A DNA stretch of 64,000 bases from Sialis fuliginosa (Eukaryota; Arthropoda; Insecta; Megaloptera; Sialidae): positions 11,098,001 through 11,162,000 of the forward strand of contig OY540821.1 in assembly GCA_961205875.1 (NCBI GenBank), given 5' to 3'. The notes under the pieces are model-generated. The model did not search any database and had not been told where the DNA came from. It worked only from the letters and a program-made list of their open reading frames with translations. The position numbers and the translations under genes are program-made. Below are positions 1 through 11,018 of the stretch, in pieces (position 1 is the first letter of the stretch; every line of letters starts with the position of its first letter).

Positions 1-490
1 TACTGCTCTTTTCTTTAACTTCTAAAAGATTACGTTGGCTTTTTGTTTAGATCTGTTCGGATTTAAATTCGAATTGATCAAAGAAAGAATGATGTATTTA
101 ATGTTTTTTTGGTGGAATGTCTTTTGTATCGTTTATTTGCTTTCTTTATGTATGTATTTCTTTATTTTGTGGATGTATAACTAGATATTTTAAAATCAAA
201 TGTCTGACCTAATTATTCTAATTAATTTGTTGGATTAGCAATGGAAGTTATATTAAAATGATATGTAGCAAATAAACGTGTTTTTTTCATACAGCCTTTT
301 CCGAGATCATTGCATTAGTTTTCTGGACAGACATTTTTAAATAAAAACGTGTTTTTCAAATTGTAGGGAAAATGCAAGGTAAAAAAGTAAATCTCAATTT
401 GATTTTAAATAAAAAAAGTACCACCTAGTTATTTTAAATTTATAAAAACTAAAAAGGGGGCAAAATTACATAAACAACACATCATAAATA
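1..490. other. AT-rich sequence, no gene seen
   Basis: Only A/T-rich low-complexity sequence with poly-A and poly-T runs is visible. I see no splice-bounded open frame, terminal repeat or duplicated block. Confidence 0.6.
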
Positions 491-727
491 AACAAAATAG
501 CCCTATAACAATTAAATCTAAAAGGGTGAGTTGGATAGATAATATTATAAAATTAAAAATAAATTTCTATCACTAGTAATTATTGTTACTTATAAAACTT
601 ACCATATAGGGGAGATAATGGTATCTAGATAGTAAATAAGCAAAGAACCTCTATAATAGATCAAGTTGAAAGGGTGAACTGCATAGATAACAATATAAGG
701 CCAGAAATAAATTGCTATCAGTACATG
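491..727 (+). repeat. Diverged tandem duplication, ~148-bp period
   Basis: Two direct copies share the order: a C-C-TATAA block, an AAGGGTGA(G/A)(T/C)TG block, ATAGATAA, then AATAAATT(T/G)CTATCA. The AGGGTGA motif lies at 523 and again at 671, giving a 148-bp offset. The copies are clearly diverged, so the duplication is old. No coding content is seen. Confidence 0.6.
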
Positions 728-898
728 TCTATCTACCACATCGCTAGATAATGTTAGTGTCAGCTGGCAACAAAAAACCGTTTATAATAGGTACATACAT
801 ATTTAGAAACGAATTTATATCAAATAGATGTACCCTGGAGTTCCAGTGGTGGCCCATTGTAAGGGTTCGAATATTATCAACGGGTGTGTATTGTATAT

Positions 899-919
899 TT
901 AACCCTTTGACTGTCATTG
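899..919 (+). mobile_element. Solo TTAACCCTTTG-type MITE end
   Basis: TTAA followed by CCCTTTGACTG matches the terminus style of other TTAA-flanked elements here (2509, 22576, 31063, 40654). No partner end was found nearby, so this is probably a fragment. Assignment to piggyBac-like elements rests only on the TTAA target and CCCTTT start. Confidence 0.35.
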
Positions 920-1014
920 TTATATTTGCAACATAAATGAATCAGAAATGTATTTTTCCTAATGGTAACTCGTAGATCAACTGCGAAAAGTCTTTATGTA
1001 TAGATACCTTAGAT

Positions 1015-1085
1015 CAGAGGTCCCCAAACTTTTTAACTCGCGGCGCCCTTTTTGAACTAAGGTTTTTCAATGGCGCCCTTTCTAA
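1015..1085 (+). mobile_element. Solo hAT-type terminus
   Basis: CAGAGGTCCCCAAACTTTTT followed by a GGCGCCCTTT motif given twice is the typical start of nonautonomous hAT elements of the CAGNGGTC-CCAAACT kind. The complete element at 58042 has the same start. No matching right end was found within 2 kb. Confidence 0.55.
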
Positions 1086-2508
1086 ATCAAGACGTGACTA
1101 ACTTGTAATGAGCAAATCAAAAAACTTTATTATTGTAGATACTTTATATCTGAGGCCATACACATATCTAATCTGCTTACCTCTCTTCTTTGTTCGCTTT
1201 AAGTTCCTTAAACAAAGTAATTTAAACTTATAAAATCAGATATACAAATACTTTTTCTTTATTTGTTTCACATATCGATATATGAACCTTACGATTAACA
1301 AAAATATATATTTATTATTTTTTTAAATCAAAATGATTATTGAAATATTAGCGGAGTTACCCTTAGACCAATATATATGGTACTCAATATGCTACTTAGC
1401 ATTGAAACCACTGTACTCCGCAAAAATGTTCTCCGTAAAAGCAGCGTATTTTAAAATAAATATCAGTTGTTTGGAATTGTCAAATTAATTAATAATACGT
1501 GTTTTATTTCATCTTTAAAAGTATTTTACTGATTATTTATTACTTGGAACCATCAAAAATCTTAATTAAGAATTTTTACCCCCCCCCCCCCTCTATTCTT
1601 TTGTCAGCAAAAATCATAAAAGTCGATACTTCTTTCTCCCTCCCCTAAACTATACTTCAATGGCCCCATATCAATGTGTACTGTATAATCTACGAAGAAC
1701 CTATAACATATTTTATAACATTTATGTACTCGACCCATTTGATTGTACTTGCTGCACCCATGTTTTAATGCAGTACAAAATTATAGTCATTATAACACTG
1801 ATAATCACAACAGTATCAGAACCGTTTCAAGCCCCTGCTGTTTAGAGTTCATTTGAATAAGTCACCCCTTCGACAAGCCCTCTCTTTAATTTTGAAACAC
1901 ATTTTATAATTCGCATAATTGCGTATGTATATTGTATGTGTATATCGTGTTCTTTGACTGTAGTAGTAAATGTATTAACTTTATGTGTTATAAATGTATA
2001 AGGTGTCTGTAAATACGTGTACTCCATTTAAAATGTTTAAGGGGTGGATATCCTATCAGTTTGGAATTATTTATTTATCAAATTGATGGATTTTTCTTTT
2101 TTAAATAAAGTACAAATTTTCTTAATTCTAGTTGTTTAATTTGGTTGAGTTTAAATAGAGTTATATTCTGTTAAAATATTTCTCTGAAAAATAAAAATAA
2201 AATCAAAAGTAAGCCCCAATTTTGTAAATAAATAAATACCTACTCACAACGTCAAATTTATTGATTTTATTTTGACGATATCTTTGTATGAGCAATGAGC
2301 ATATGGTCAATCATTTCAGGGCTTTGAATGGAGTTTTCTATAATCTTTTTAGGACTTATTATGATTTTAAAAACTAAACTAGTTTGATTCGAGAGAGTAA
2401 AGGTTATACACAAAACGAGACTAGAATCAGATAGCTCTCAGAGATTTTACAAAAAACAGTCTCGTCTCGGTTTAGCCTCGTTAAAATCTAATCGAGAAAA
2501 TTCTCAGG
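1086..2508. other. Intergenic or intronic, no gene seen
   Basis: AT-rich with one poly-C run. A cluster of CGAGA/CGAGAC words lies at about 2388-2485 and recurs loosely at 11690-11745 and 50868-50930. Small open frames at 1660-1845 and 1842-2027 have no domain, splice or codon support. Confidence 0.5.
1579..1591 (+). repeat. Poly-C run, 13 bases
   Basis: Uninterrupted C13 in a strongly AT-rich setting. Confidence 0.95.
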
Positions 2509-2863
2509 TTAACCCTTTGGACTCGAAAACCGACAAAAGTCGATTGTATTTTTTCCCTTTCGTTGCACACGGAAATCAACTTTTAATTTAAAAAAAATTA
2601 AATGTCTGAGAAATATCCAGGTCCATCCTTCACCCCACTCTTTGTTTATTCAATTTTAAATGTAAATTTTATATTTATTGAAAATAAAAATTATATTAAC
2701 AAAACATTAGTCCTCAATATACTTCATACGAATATCAACTTCATTTTATTCATGAAAAGAAAATGTAAATAAAATAAAAATTAGACCACTTTTATTTTTA
2801 TAGGAAAATGTATCAATTTTTACGAATAAGTGTTTCGCGACGTGGTCGCGTCTAAAGCGTAAA
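2509..2863 (+). mobile_element. TTAA-flanked MITE, family P copy 1
   Basis: Starts TTAA-CCCTTTGGACTCG. Further in it has an AAAGTCGATTGTATTTTTT block, then AAAAGAAAATGTAAATAAA(A) and TTAGACCAC, and ends near TCTAAAGCG. The same blocks in the same order occur at 31063-31306, and inverted at 40654-41053 where the distal end reads AAACGC...TTAA. The TTAA target is characteristic of piggyBac-type elements. No coding sequence. Confidence 0.6.
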
Positions 2864-3682
2864 AATCGCTTCATGGAAGTATAAAAATTAACTCATACAT
2901 TAATTTAACAAGATTTAAAGCATCTTGTGATACTTTATACTTTCAGAAATAATAAATGCATAAAGATAAATCTAATCTTAAATTAAATAACATAAAAACT
3001 GAACATTAGTCACCTTTTTCACTTCAGTATCCGGTGAATTTACTGTATAATAAAACACCTTTTATCAAAACCCGATAAGATTTATTTGATTAATGATTTT
3101 ACACTTTAGCGGTACAATATTCACTCTTATGTTGAACACATATGGCTATATATGCGTATACATATTAAGTCTATCTACTACAACAAGATATGCATATTTA
3201 ATGACACAAGGGTAATTCTAAACTTACACGCAAGATTCTATTTACAATAAATTATTTTGTAACCTCTCTCTCTATTTTCCCTCTCGTGTCTTTATTTATC
3301 CGATGTATCCAGATCATACCCATAAAGCAACGATTCCTAATAGGCGGTTGAAAAAAGAAGGGGGAGTTCTGAAAATTGTATATTTTGGTGCGAAATATTA
3401 TTAAGTACAATACAATTCGTTTTAATTTAAATAAAATAATAAATTTCTCAGTTTGCTAAGAACAACAAATGTTAAATTTCTTTTAAAATAATATTGTAAA
3501 GCACAGCACAAATTATCTCAATTGGTTGACAGCATGTTCAAAACCAGCATTTTACAAAACGAGAAATTACCAAATTTCATAAAACTGAAGCCTGTGTTAC
3601 TTTTATTAAATTGTCCACCAATTTTAAGTATCTTAACGTTTTAAATGTCAATTTTTTCAACAATTTCTCTTACTAATATACA
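2864..3682. other. No feature seen
   Basis: AT-rich; short CT-rich patch at about 3265-3290. No gene or repeat family recognised. Confidence 0.5.
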
Positions 3683-3975
3683 GCTAGCTGTTATATTCGT
3701 GACTTCATCCGTGTGGTAATACAGATTTCTGTTATGATGATAGTCGATAAAACAGGTTTTTTGTTTCGCATTTGCACATTAGACGTCTACGCCAAAAAAA
3801 TATAACCTACAAAAGTACACACACCCTTTTTTGGATAAATAGTAGCCTATGTCCTTCCTCAGGATGCAAGCTATCTCCCTGCAAAATTTCACCAAGATCG
3901 GTTCAGCGGGTTAGCCGTGATAAGGTTACTATCAGACAGACAGACACTTTCGCATTTATAATATTAGTATACTTA
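3683..3975 (-). mobile_element. Helitron-like element, family B (minus)
   Basis: On the minus strand the element begins with ATACTAATATTATAAATGCG, passes a (GTCT)n tract and an AACCGATCTTGGTGAAATTT block, and ends in ...AACAGCTAG. A CTAG 3' end just past a GC-rich hairpin region is the Helitron signature. Six other copies occur at 31985, 38122, 42281, 53090, 54387 and 61377. This one has about 80 extra bases in the distal half. No coding capacity. Confidence 0.7.
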
Positions 3976-5145
3976 TAGATACCAACCTAGAGAAATAATA
4001 TAGAAATAAAACCATAGATATAGAGAAATGGACTGCGCATTCTGTATTAACATAATGTGTAAAATAAGGTTCACCTAAAGTTGGCAATCGTTAATTTACC
4101 AAAAAATTAACATATTCTATATTCGACAATAAATCCAGATTTAAATTGATATGTGTAAATGCGATTTATAATTGGTGGATAAAATTAAATCGAAATTTTA
4201 ATTTATTTAGTATACAGAGAAAAATTGTTGAGAACTTCTGATTGAGTAACGGAGAATAAAGATGAAGTAATCCCTTATCAATATGTTGAAGGGTTTCTTG
4301 AGTATAAAAAATGTTTGGAACCGCTACCAGAAAGTAATTTAAAGTCTAAGGGGGTAGGTTGTTGATTTAGAAGCGTGGTTATTCCCAATACAATTTTGTT
4401 GTGGGGTGGTTATTTTTATTTTTAACACTTAAACGCTCTTGTTTGTGACATTGAACTTAGGATACTCTTAACTTTTTTTATTTAGTTTATGTTTTTGTTT
4501 GAAAATGAAGTTCGTATGTTGTCAGCGGTAAATTTGATCAGAGGAAGTTTTTTTTGTAGTTTATATATTGAATACTGGTGGTAGTTTAAGAGGAAATGTC
4601 TTTTAAAAGGGTAGTTAAGCCCATAACATCAATTTGATTTATTTATAACTTTTACTACATTTAAATTCAATTACAACAAAAATAAAATGAACACGCACTA
4701 GAAGTTGTACTTAAAAAACAACGAAAAATTAACCTCAAATATTTTAAACACTTCTCAGTTTCTATAACCCTCCATACCTCTGGTGGCGAATCAGAAGACA
4801 CTAAAAATTGGACGCTGTTTTCATTTTCAAACCGTTGTATTTAAATTTGCGTAATTATCTTTCAGATGTTTGAAGTTTTACTGTAAATTTCATTATCTAC
4901 TGTTTTTGACAAATGTGTTATACTGTTTCCATACACGAACTTAATTTACTGTTTCTTTCTCACATGTACATATTGTTAATATACGCTACACATTCGATAA
5001 CTCTTGTGTTGCACTCGCACACGTTGTCTGTCCCTGAGCTGCACTCTTTTATTGTTATCGATAACTACTCAGCTAATTTCACAATAAAAACGAGTTTACT
5101 TGAACATTTCCGAACGTTACATCACCTGTTATCGTTAAAATGTCC
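3976..5145. other. No feature seen
   Basis: AT-rich unique-looking sequence. The open frame at 4913-5167 runs into the next repeat and has no support as a gene. Confidence 0.5.
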
Positions 5146-5448
5146 CGGGAAAAAATTTCAGATCTGAAGTGATAAAATCAGATCTTGATAGATCTGCATT
5201 TTGAGACAACGTCATATTTTTTCACTGGTTTTTTATCTGTGGAGACCTGCAAAAATCTACAACGATCTACAAAGATTTCTAAAGATCGTTGAAGATCATG
5301 ATAGAGATTGATCTTCAGAGATCTTTGTAAATCGCTGTAGATCTTTGTAGATCATTGTAGATCTTTGTAGATCGTTGTAGATCTTTGCAGGTCTCCACAG
5401 ATCAAAAACCAGTTAATTTGATCACTTCAGATCTGAATTTTTTTCCCG
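5146..5448. mobile_element. Palindromic element with internal 10-bp repeats
   Basis: The ends are inverted copies: CGGGAAAAAATTTCAGATCTG on the left, and CAGATCTGAATTTTTTTCCCG on the right. A second inverted pair is ACTGGTTTTTTATCTGTGGA against its complement near 5388-5413. The core is a run of GTAGATCNTT decamers at strict 10-bp spacing, about 5330-5395, with the complementary strand form at 5255-5300. It is dense in GATC. A half copy lies at 44719-44838. This looks like a foldback/MITE-type element of unknown superfamily. Confidence 0.75.
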
Positions 5449-5902
5449 AAGTCTTTCTAAAAATTTGTCGCGATGCGCCTAAAGAATTATAAGTGAAAAT
5501 ACGATCAAAAATGCTGTTTACACCCATAAACTCTATTCTGCATGCATAACCCCTCCCACCAATGTTAATAATTATTATTCCATTTGGCGCAGTGATTAGG
5601 TTCAGATACTATATAGTAATGCACTAACATGTAAAATGCATAAATTAGAACAATCAGAAAGCACGAGTCAGGCTGTGCTGACAGAGGCAGTGGAAATGTG
5701 AACGGTTACCTTCTGATACCGCTATAGGCTATTTATTTAAACTGGCATTTATATGTATAACATGTAATGGGTATATATGTACCTATATGTGAGTAGGTAT
5801 GTACATATACATAATGTTTTATTAATCTATAATATATTATATAATGTATACATTATATACCATTAAAATCAGTATTTCAAGCCGCGCCGAATGGAATAGG
5901 TA
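5449..5902. other. No feature seen
   Basis: AT-rich with ATGTATATAC-type low complexity at 5750-5870. Confidence 0.5.
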
Positions 5903-6183
5903 CACCCAATTCTGTTTTCACACGATTTTGAAATAGTACGGTTGATAACAATAAAATAATTTTTTTTTACAGATATTGATTTGATTTTATACCATTAATT
6001 TTTTTATTTTTTGATAACATAAAGTTTATACAATTTGTATTTTCGTATACAGTGAAATTCTTTTTCTTGTTAAATTTTCCTTTTAAATTAAATAAATAAA
6101 TAAATCTTTTTTTACACGATTTTGTTTACACGGTGATAGACTGTACGTATTTACTATCTACTGTACAAAAACAGAATTGAGTG
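5903..6183 (+). mobile_element. TA-flanked MITE (Tc1/mariner-like), family I copy 1
   Basis: Terminal inverted repeats CACCCAATTCTGTTTT (left) and the complement of CACTCAATTCTGTTTT (right) are flanked by TA at 5901-5902 and 6184-6185. The interior is AT-rich without an ORF. A second, inverted and shorter copy is at 16897-17112. TA duplication and terminal repeats fit the Tc1/mariner superfamily; no transposase remains. Confidence 0.8.
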
Positions 6184-6185
6184 TA

Positions 6186-6817
6186 TTCAACTATGTACTT
6201 TTTGAACCAAATATTCTCAAAAAAGATGTTAGGTTGTTAATTATAATTACTTAAAGTATTTTCTGTAATGTTATAAACTTTATTTTGAATTAAATTGCAT
6301 TCATGACTTAAAAATAATTCATTTTTTGGGTTGATACATTAGTGCATAACATAATCCAGATATGCATATTAATAATTAAAACGTAGTATATAAGAAAACG
6401 TCTCAAAAAGTAGAAAATAGGAAATCAATCTTACGAAACTATTTCCTCGTATCTTATCTACTATATATCACATTTTGCTTCTTCCTATTCGTTACGCACA
6501 TTGTTCTTTAGCGCGTTATCTACAAGACTCAAACGTTCCCCGCTATCACAACCCTCCCTCTGTAGAAGATGTATGCCACCTTACTCTTGAGACAGAAAGT
6601 AATCTATTATTTAACAATGAAGACAGGGTTTTGCTGCTGCGACCCACCTTTTGTAATAGTGTATGTATCTATGTATGTAGGTACGTAATAACCGAATGCA
6701 AGGAAATATAAAGTACGCTAGTTTGGTGCAATTTTGTAGGGTTGAAATCGAATGGGCTTGGGTCTATATTATCTTGTACTTGTCTTGTAAAAAATAACTA
6801 CTGAAACCGTTTTTTTA
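6186..6817. other. No feature seen
   Basis: AT-rich. The open frame 6475-6711 has no domain and no splice support. Confidence 0.5.
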
Positions 6818-6960
6818 TGTCCGGTATTATAAAGAATTTGCTTGAGAGCAAATGCAAATTTACTTCCAGCTAACGCTATCTACTAGGTGTCAAATTGTTA
6901 AGAAGTTGTCGATATTTTAAAGCAGTGGTAATAATAAATGTATGTATAATAATATAAATT
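6818..6960 (+). mobile_element. MITE family F, left half
   Basis: CCGGTATTATAAAGAATTTG, then CAGCTAACGCTATCTACTAGG, GTGTCAAATTGTTA and a GTAATAATAAATGTAT block. The first part matches both arms of 7617-7888 and the second part matches 41055-41150. The right end is missing. Confidence 0.6.
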
Positions 6961-7616
6961 CGAATTATACACCGCTACCATATCGGTGTGCGTTTATACG
7001 GAGCCCATTGGTTTCAATATTTTTAACTTATCTTAGTAACATATTAAAACTGTTTATTTCACTTGTAAATGACTATTTCTTATATACATATGTACCTAAA
7101 AGTGTGAATTATAATAAAACAATAGGATGAAATACGGAAGAAAATCTTTAAGAAAGAAATTAGCTATAACTATCATCTCGAACTAAAAATATACCTATAT
7201 TTCAAACATTCTGTTTATCAGCATTTTTTCACCCGCACAACGCACCCCCTCTTAGTGCCATTTTTCTACGTGCGTAAGTATAACTTAACGCAGATAAAAC
7301 AAACAAATCTGCGACGTCAGCGACGCTTTGAGGGTTTCTTGTGATCCTGGTAATCGGGCCTTGGCACGGCGACGGGGGGGGGGGGGGGGAGTGTAATAGA
7401 ATATGGGGTTGGTAAGATAACAGGTAGTTTAATACGTATTGTTCCGGTACCCCTTTATACGTTGTGTTGACATAAAATGAAGGCTTGACATGATTGCTAA
7501 TATACATAAATGGACGGAAACAATAATTAATTAATCTTGATTTGACAGAGATGTAAATATTTATAATGTTTCTGTTTTTTAACGAAAGTACTTTTGATAA
7601 TTCAGGACAGTCTTAT
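6961..7616. other. Mixed stretch with one GC-rich patch
   Basis: At 7230-7400 the base composition rises sharply, and a 92-codon minus frame (7229-7507) runs through it. Part of that frame is a proline run made by the poly-G tract, so I do not call it a gene. The rest is AT-rich. Confidence 0.45.
7374..7389 (+). repeat. Poly-G run, 16 bases
   Basis: Uninterrupted G16 inside the GC-rich patch. Confidence 0.95.
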
Positions 7617-7888
7617 GTACGGTATTATAAAGAATTTACACGCAAATTAGCTTCCAGCGAATTCTATCTGCTAGGTATTAAATATAAATGACAACACACT
7701 TATAGATGTAGCGTCTTAAAATAAGTGCTGCCAAGTGTACCTCATAAAATGCATAGCATTTACATTATTATACATTTATTACCACTACTTTAAAATATCG
7801 AGCAATTTCATAACAATTTTACACCTAGCAGATAGCGTTAGTTGGAAACAAATTTGCATTTGCACTCTAGCAAATTCTTTATGTGCAT
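7617..7888. mobile_element. MITE family F, complete inverted-repeat copy
   Basis: Left arm: CGGTATTATAAAGAATTT, TTAGCTTCCAGCGAATTCTA, TCTGCTAGGT. The right arm is its inverted counterpart (ACCTAGCAGATAGCGTTAGT, then GCAAATTTGCATTTG, CTAGCAAATTCTTTAT). Arms of about 70 bp surround an AT-rich centre. Relatives lie at 6818 and 41055; family G (21971, 28858) shares the CCGGTATTATAAAG start. Confidence 0.65.
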
Positions 7889-7897
7889 ATTTAAATA

Positions 7898-7945
7898 CAG
7901 TAAAAACCTCGATATAATGTACTGACACCAGTTTTGAACACTTTA
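7898..7945 (+). mobile_element. Abutting ends of two element families
   Basis: CAGTAAAAACCTCGATATAA resembles the pogo/Tigger-type terminus also seen at 42383 (CAGTAGAACCTCTATAAG). It runs straight into CTGACACCAGTTTTGAAC, which matches the outer end of family E (19583, 20683). Both are fragments. Confidence 0.4.
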
Positions 7946-8554
7946 AGTGTTACTAATATAAAACAAGTAATTCAAATTATTAGTTCAAAAGTTTTTAATT
8001 TTTAATTTTTTTTCAAAATAATGCTTTAAGCATAGGTAAACCTTCTATGATTTTTATTCCATCAATTAAGTAAAAAAAAAATGTTTAAATACATTTTTCA
8101 GGCATAGATTTCAGTTCGAAAAATCGATTGAATTTAATTCAGTGAAAAAAATTACAAAGTAGAGTGTACAATTAATTAAGCTACAAAATTATTTTTTAAA
8201 TTCCACTCTGCGACTATTTTTCACAAAGATGTGATAATTTGAATTTTGTCTTATATTTTTATTAAAAAAAAAAGTTTTTACAAGCTAGAGTACATTTTAA
8301 AAATATCTTAAACCTAATTCTACTTCATGTACATGCTAGCTTTTAACACTCTAGCGACGTAGGTAATGACCGGTGACGACAAAATAGCTTTCACATCGAC
8401 GACCAACCCATTGTAATGCTAATTCAAGCGGCCTTTAAAGATGCGAATAATTTTTAATACCGTACAGTGCTAAATTGTAAGTTATCGCCAATTTTCTGAT
8501 GAATTTATAATATTTTTTCGATCCATGAACATTCATACTTTCCAAGCTAATAAT
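7946..8554. other. No feature seen
   Basis: AT-rich; a short less-biased patch at 8340-8440 has no recognisable content. Confidence 0.5.
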
Positions 8555-8816
8555 TCTTTATACATAGTATAATATAAAACAATATCCTTCGTCGCATCTG
8601 TCTGTCGGTCTGTCTGTGCACGATTTACTCAGTAACTACTAAACGGATTTTATTCCGGTTTTCACCAATGAGTGTTTCACGAGAAAGATTTAGGTGAATA
8701 ATTTGTGGGATATTTTGTGTAAATTTCATAAAATCGGAAATATTTTCACGTGCGTTGCGTAAAGTGATTACAGATTAAATTTATATCCCCGAGTAACACC
8801 GGGTCCAATGCGCTAG
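8555..8816 (+). mobile_element. Helitron-like element, family A, near-complete
   Basis: 5' part: TACATAGTATAA then (GTCT)n and a block reading AACTACTAAACGGATTTTAT. 3' part: CCGAGTAACACCGGG then TCCAATGCGCTAG at 8804-8816. The terminal CTAG preceded by a small GC hairpin is the Helitron 3' signature. Other copies: 11893, 16450, 23040(-), 23754, 25576, 47105, 49573, 60925(-). Nonautonomous; no Rep/helicase coding. Confidence 0.75.
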
Positions 8817-9984
8817 TAATAAATAATAGGTAATAAACAAGACGCATTTTCATTTGATGTTACATTATTTTGTATCAAGATTGGTCGATGTGTAGGATAC
8901 TATGGAAGGGTTAAGTGAAGTACTTTAAGAGATATATGATGTAGGTAGTGTGTATATCGTAGCATTGGCATTGTTTTAGCGTGGGCGTGAACGGCTCTAA
9001 CAGTTTGGGCGGCGCGGAAGAGAGTTTCTTACACCGCAAATACCCTTTTTACAAGAATCGTTACATTTATCATATATGTGAAGTGATTTATATAAAAAAA
9101 TACAGACTGCAAGTTGATTCTGGTATCGTTGGTTCTTTGCAAATTTCTTATTAACCTTCCAGTGGCGTTAAGTCTAATTATATATATATATATATTTTTT
9201 ATTTTTTACTATTAAATCTTCATTTAATTACGTAGGATATTCCTTAAGTATTCAGCCATACTCTAGGAGGCAGTTCTTTGGTTTATTTGTAGAAAACAAG
9301 TTCATATAAACATTAGTCAGAAAATTTTTTATGAGGGAGCTTCAGCCCTCTAAAGATTTTACCCAATATTTGTTTTTAGTCCATATCATGAGATAAAAAA
9401 ATAGTAGATAGAAATCGACGTGTACTCCTAGTCTAAATAATTATTCTGGAAAATTATGAACAAAACTTTTCAATGAAAACATTTTACCTATACATTATGT
9501 GTCTCAAAAATGTATCGTGAATTTTTAATTTTTATTTTTATAATATATATAATTTATATTACAGTAGGTATTTCTGACCAAACATTTTAAGTACTACTGA
9601 TGTACACTATTTGCTCCATCAGCAGATTTTTTTAAATAAAACAAAATATTTTGTGTATTTTATACTTGTACAATTAACTTGATCAATTTAAGTTTGTATA
9701 TTATTTTTTTATATTTTACGAAGTTAGTTGCTTCGTCTTCTGAACGATTTAAAATTATTGAACTCATTTTCCTTAAGTTTGACAAAAAGTAAGTATCAAA
9801 AAAAAACCTCTTCGTCATAGCACACTTTTTTGAAGTAAAATTCAGAAAGCTTATAAGACCACGTTGAAAGAAGAAAAAAAAATGTATGAAAAATCTTTGA
9901 ACTTTCGTCGTTCGTACCTCTAACAGCTGGCAGAAAAGAGCACCGAAGTGGGTTAAAGTGCCCGTAAATTTTCTAAGTGAGTAA
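8817..9984. other. No gene; AT microsatellite
   Basis: Contains an (AT)n run at 9178-9195 and a short GC-richer patch at 8975-9020. The minus open frame 9660-10073 is a repeat artefact (see rejected items). Confidence 0.5.
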
Positions 9985-10020
9985 GTGTGTGTGTGTGTGT
10001 GTTTGCGTGTGTGTATGTGT
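9985..10020 (+). repeat. (GT)n microsatellite
   Basis: Interrupted GT repeat immediately before the 362-bp tandem duplication. Confidence 0.9.
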
Positions 10021-10730
10021 TTGGGAATATATATGTGTACAGGGGTGGTCATAGCACGCTTCACAAATTGCATACGAAATAATATGAAAAAATATTTGAA
10101 AAAATAAGCTAAAATTAGTACCTAACTTTAACTTAAGTCTGAAACTATAAGGATCTTGATGAGGACTTCTTGTGTAGTCGAAAGACGTACCCAGTGACAT
10201 TTTTTTAACTATGGTTATGGTACATATTTAGTTTAAGTAACTAAAAAAAAAAAAAACAGTAATAAAATTAGTAAATCTTTTTTTTTTTTTTTAAACCAAC
10301 AACTTTTTTGCAGTAGATTTGCATTAAAATTCTCATTTTATAAAAATAACTTAGTTAGTAGATAAGATTTGTGTGTATGTTTTTGGGAATATATATGTGT
10401 ACAGGGGTGGTCATAGCACGCTTCACAAATTGCATACGAAATAATATGAAAAAATATTTGAAAGAATAAGCTAAAATTAGTACCTAACTTTAACTTAAGT
10501 CTGAAACTATAAGGATCTTAATGAGGACTTCTTATGCAGTCGAAACACGTGCCCAGTGACATTGTTTAATTATGGTTAAGGGACATATTTAATTTAAGTG
10601 ACTAAAAAAAAACAGTAATAAAATTAGTAAATCTATTATTATTTTTTATTTTAAACCAACAAATTTTTTGCAGTAAATTTGCATTAAAATTCTAATTTTA
10701 TAAAAATAACTTACAATTAGTAGATAATAT
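10021..10730 (+). repeat. Direct tandem duplication, 362-bp offset
   Basis: Unit 1 starts TTGGGAATATATATGTGTAC at 10021 and unit 2 at 10383. Shared landmarks follow in order: GGTCATAGCACGCTTCACAA, CTTAAGTCTGAAACTATAAG, CCCAGTGACATT, ACCAACAA and TTTTTTGCAGTA. Few substitutions separate the units, so the duplication is recent. Most differences are in homopolymer length. Confidence 0.9.
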
Positions 10731-11018
10731 GTTAAAAAATAGTACAACATAATTTAATAATAATTATTATTATCTGTCTTTTTCACTTATAAACTATGCA
10801 TTTATCATATGTACTTCAAAAATATTTGAAACTGTGGGCTTTGTTACCCTAAATATAATAATTATTGACACATACAGACCTATGAAATTTAATGGGGTAT
10901 TCAATATCATTCGTAATTAATGGGTTAAATCATATTTTATACATGAATTTTTTTAAGCTGAATCTTATGAAGTTAATCACTTTGGCTTTTTATTTTCCTA
11001 TCAATTTGACCACCCCTA
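10040..11018 (+). mobile_element. Possible hAT element spanning the duplication
   Basis: CAGGGGTGGTCA occurs at 10040 and again at 10402, and its complement TTGACCACCCCT ends near 11017. The termini resemble hAT ends. The flanks ATATGTGTA and AATATGTA are similar but not a clean 8-bp duplication. One reading is that the duplicated segment carries two copies of the left end of one element. Confidence 0.35.

Noticed and set aside
7229..7507. 92-codon minus ORF in a GC-rich patch
   Set aside because: The proline run comes from the G16 homopolymer and the frame crosses it; without a homologue I cannot separate it from a GC-rich repeat.
9660..10073. Longest ORF in the window (137 codons, minus)
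   Set aside because: It starts inside the 362-bp duplication, reads the GT microsatellite as a His/Thr run, continues through poly-F/K sequence, and has no motif or splice context.
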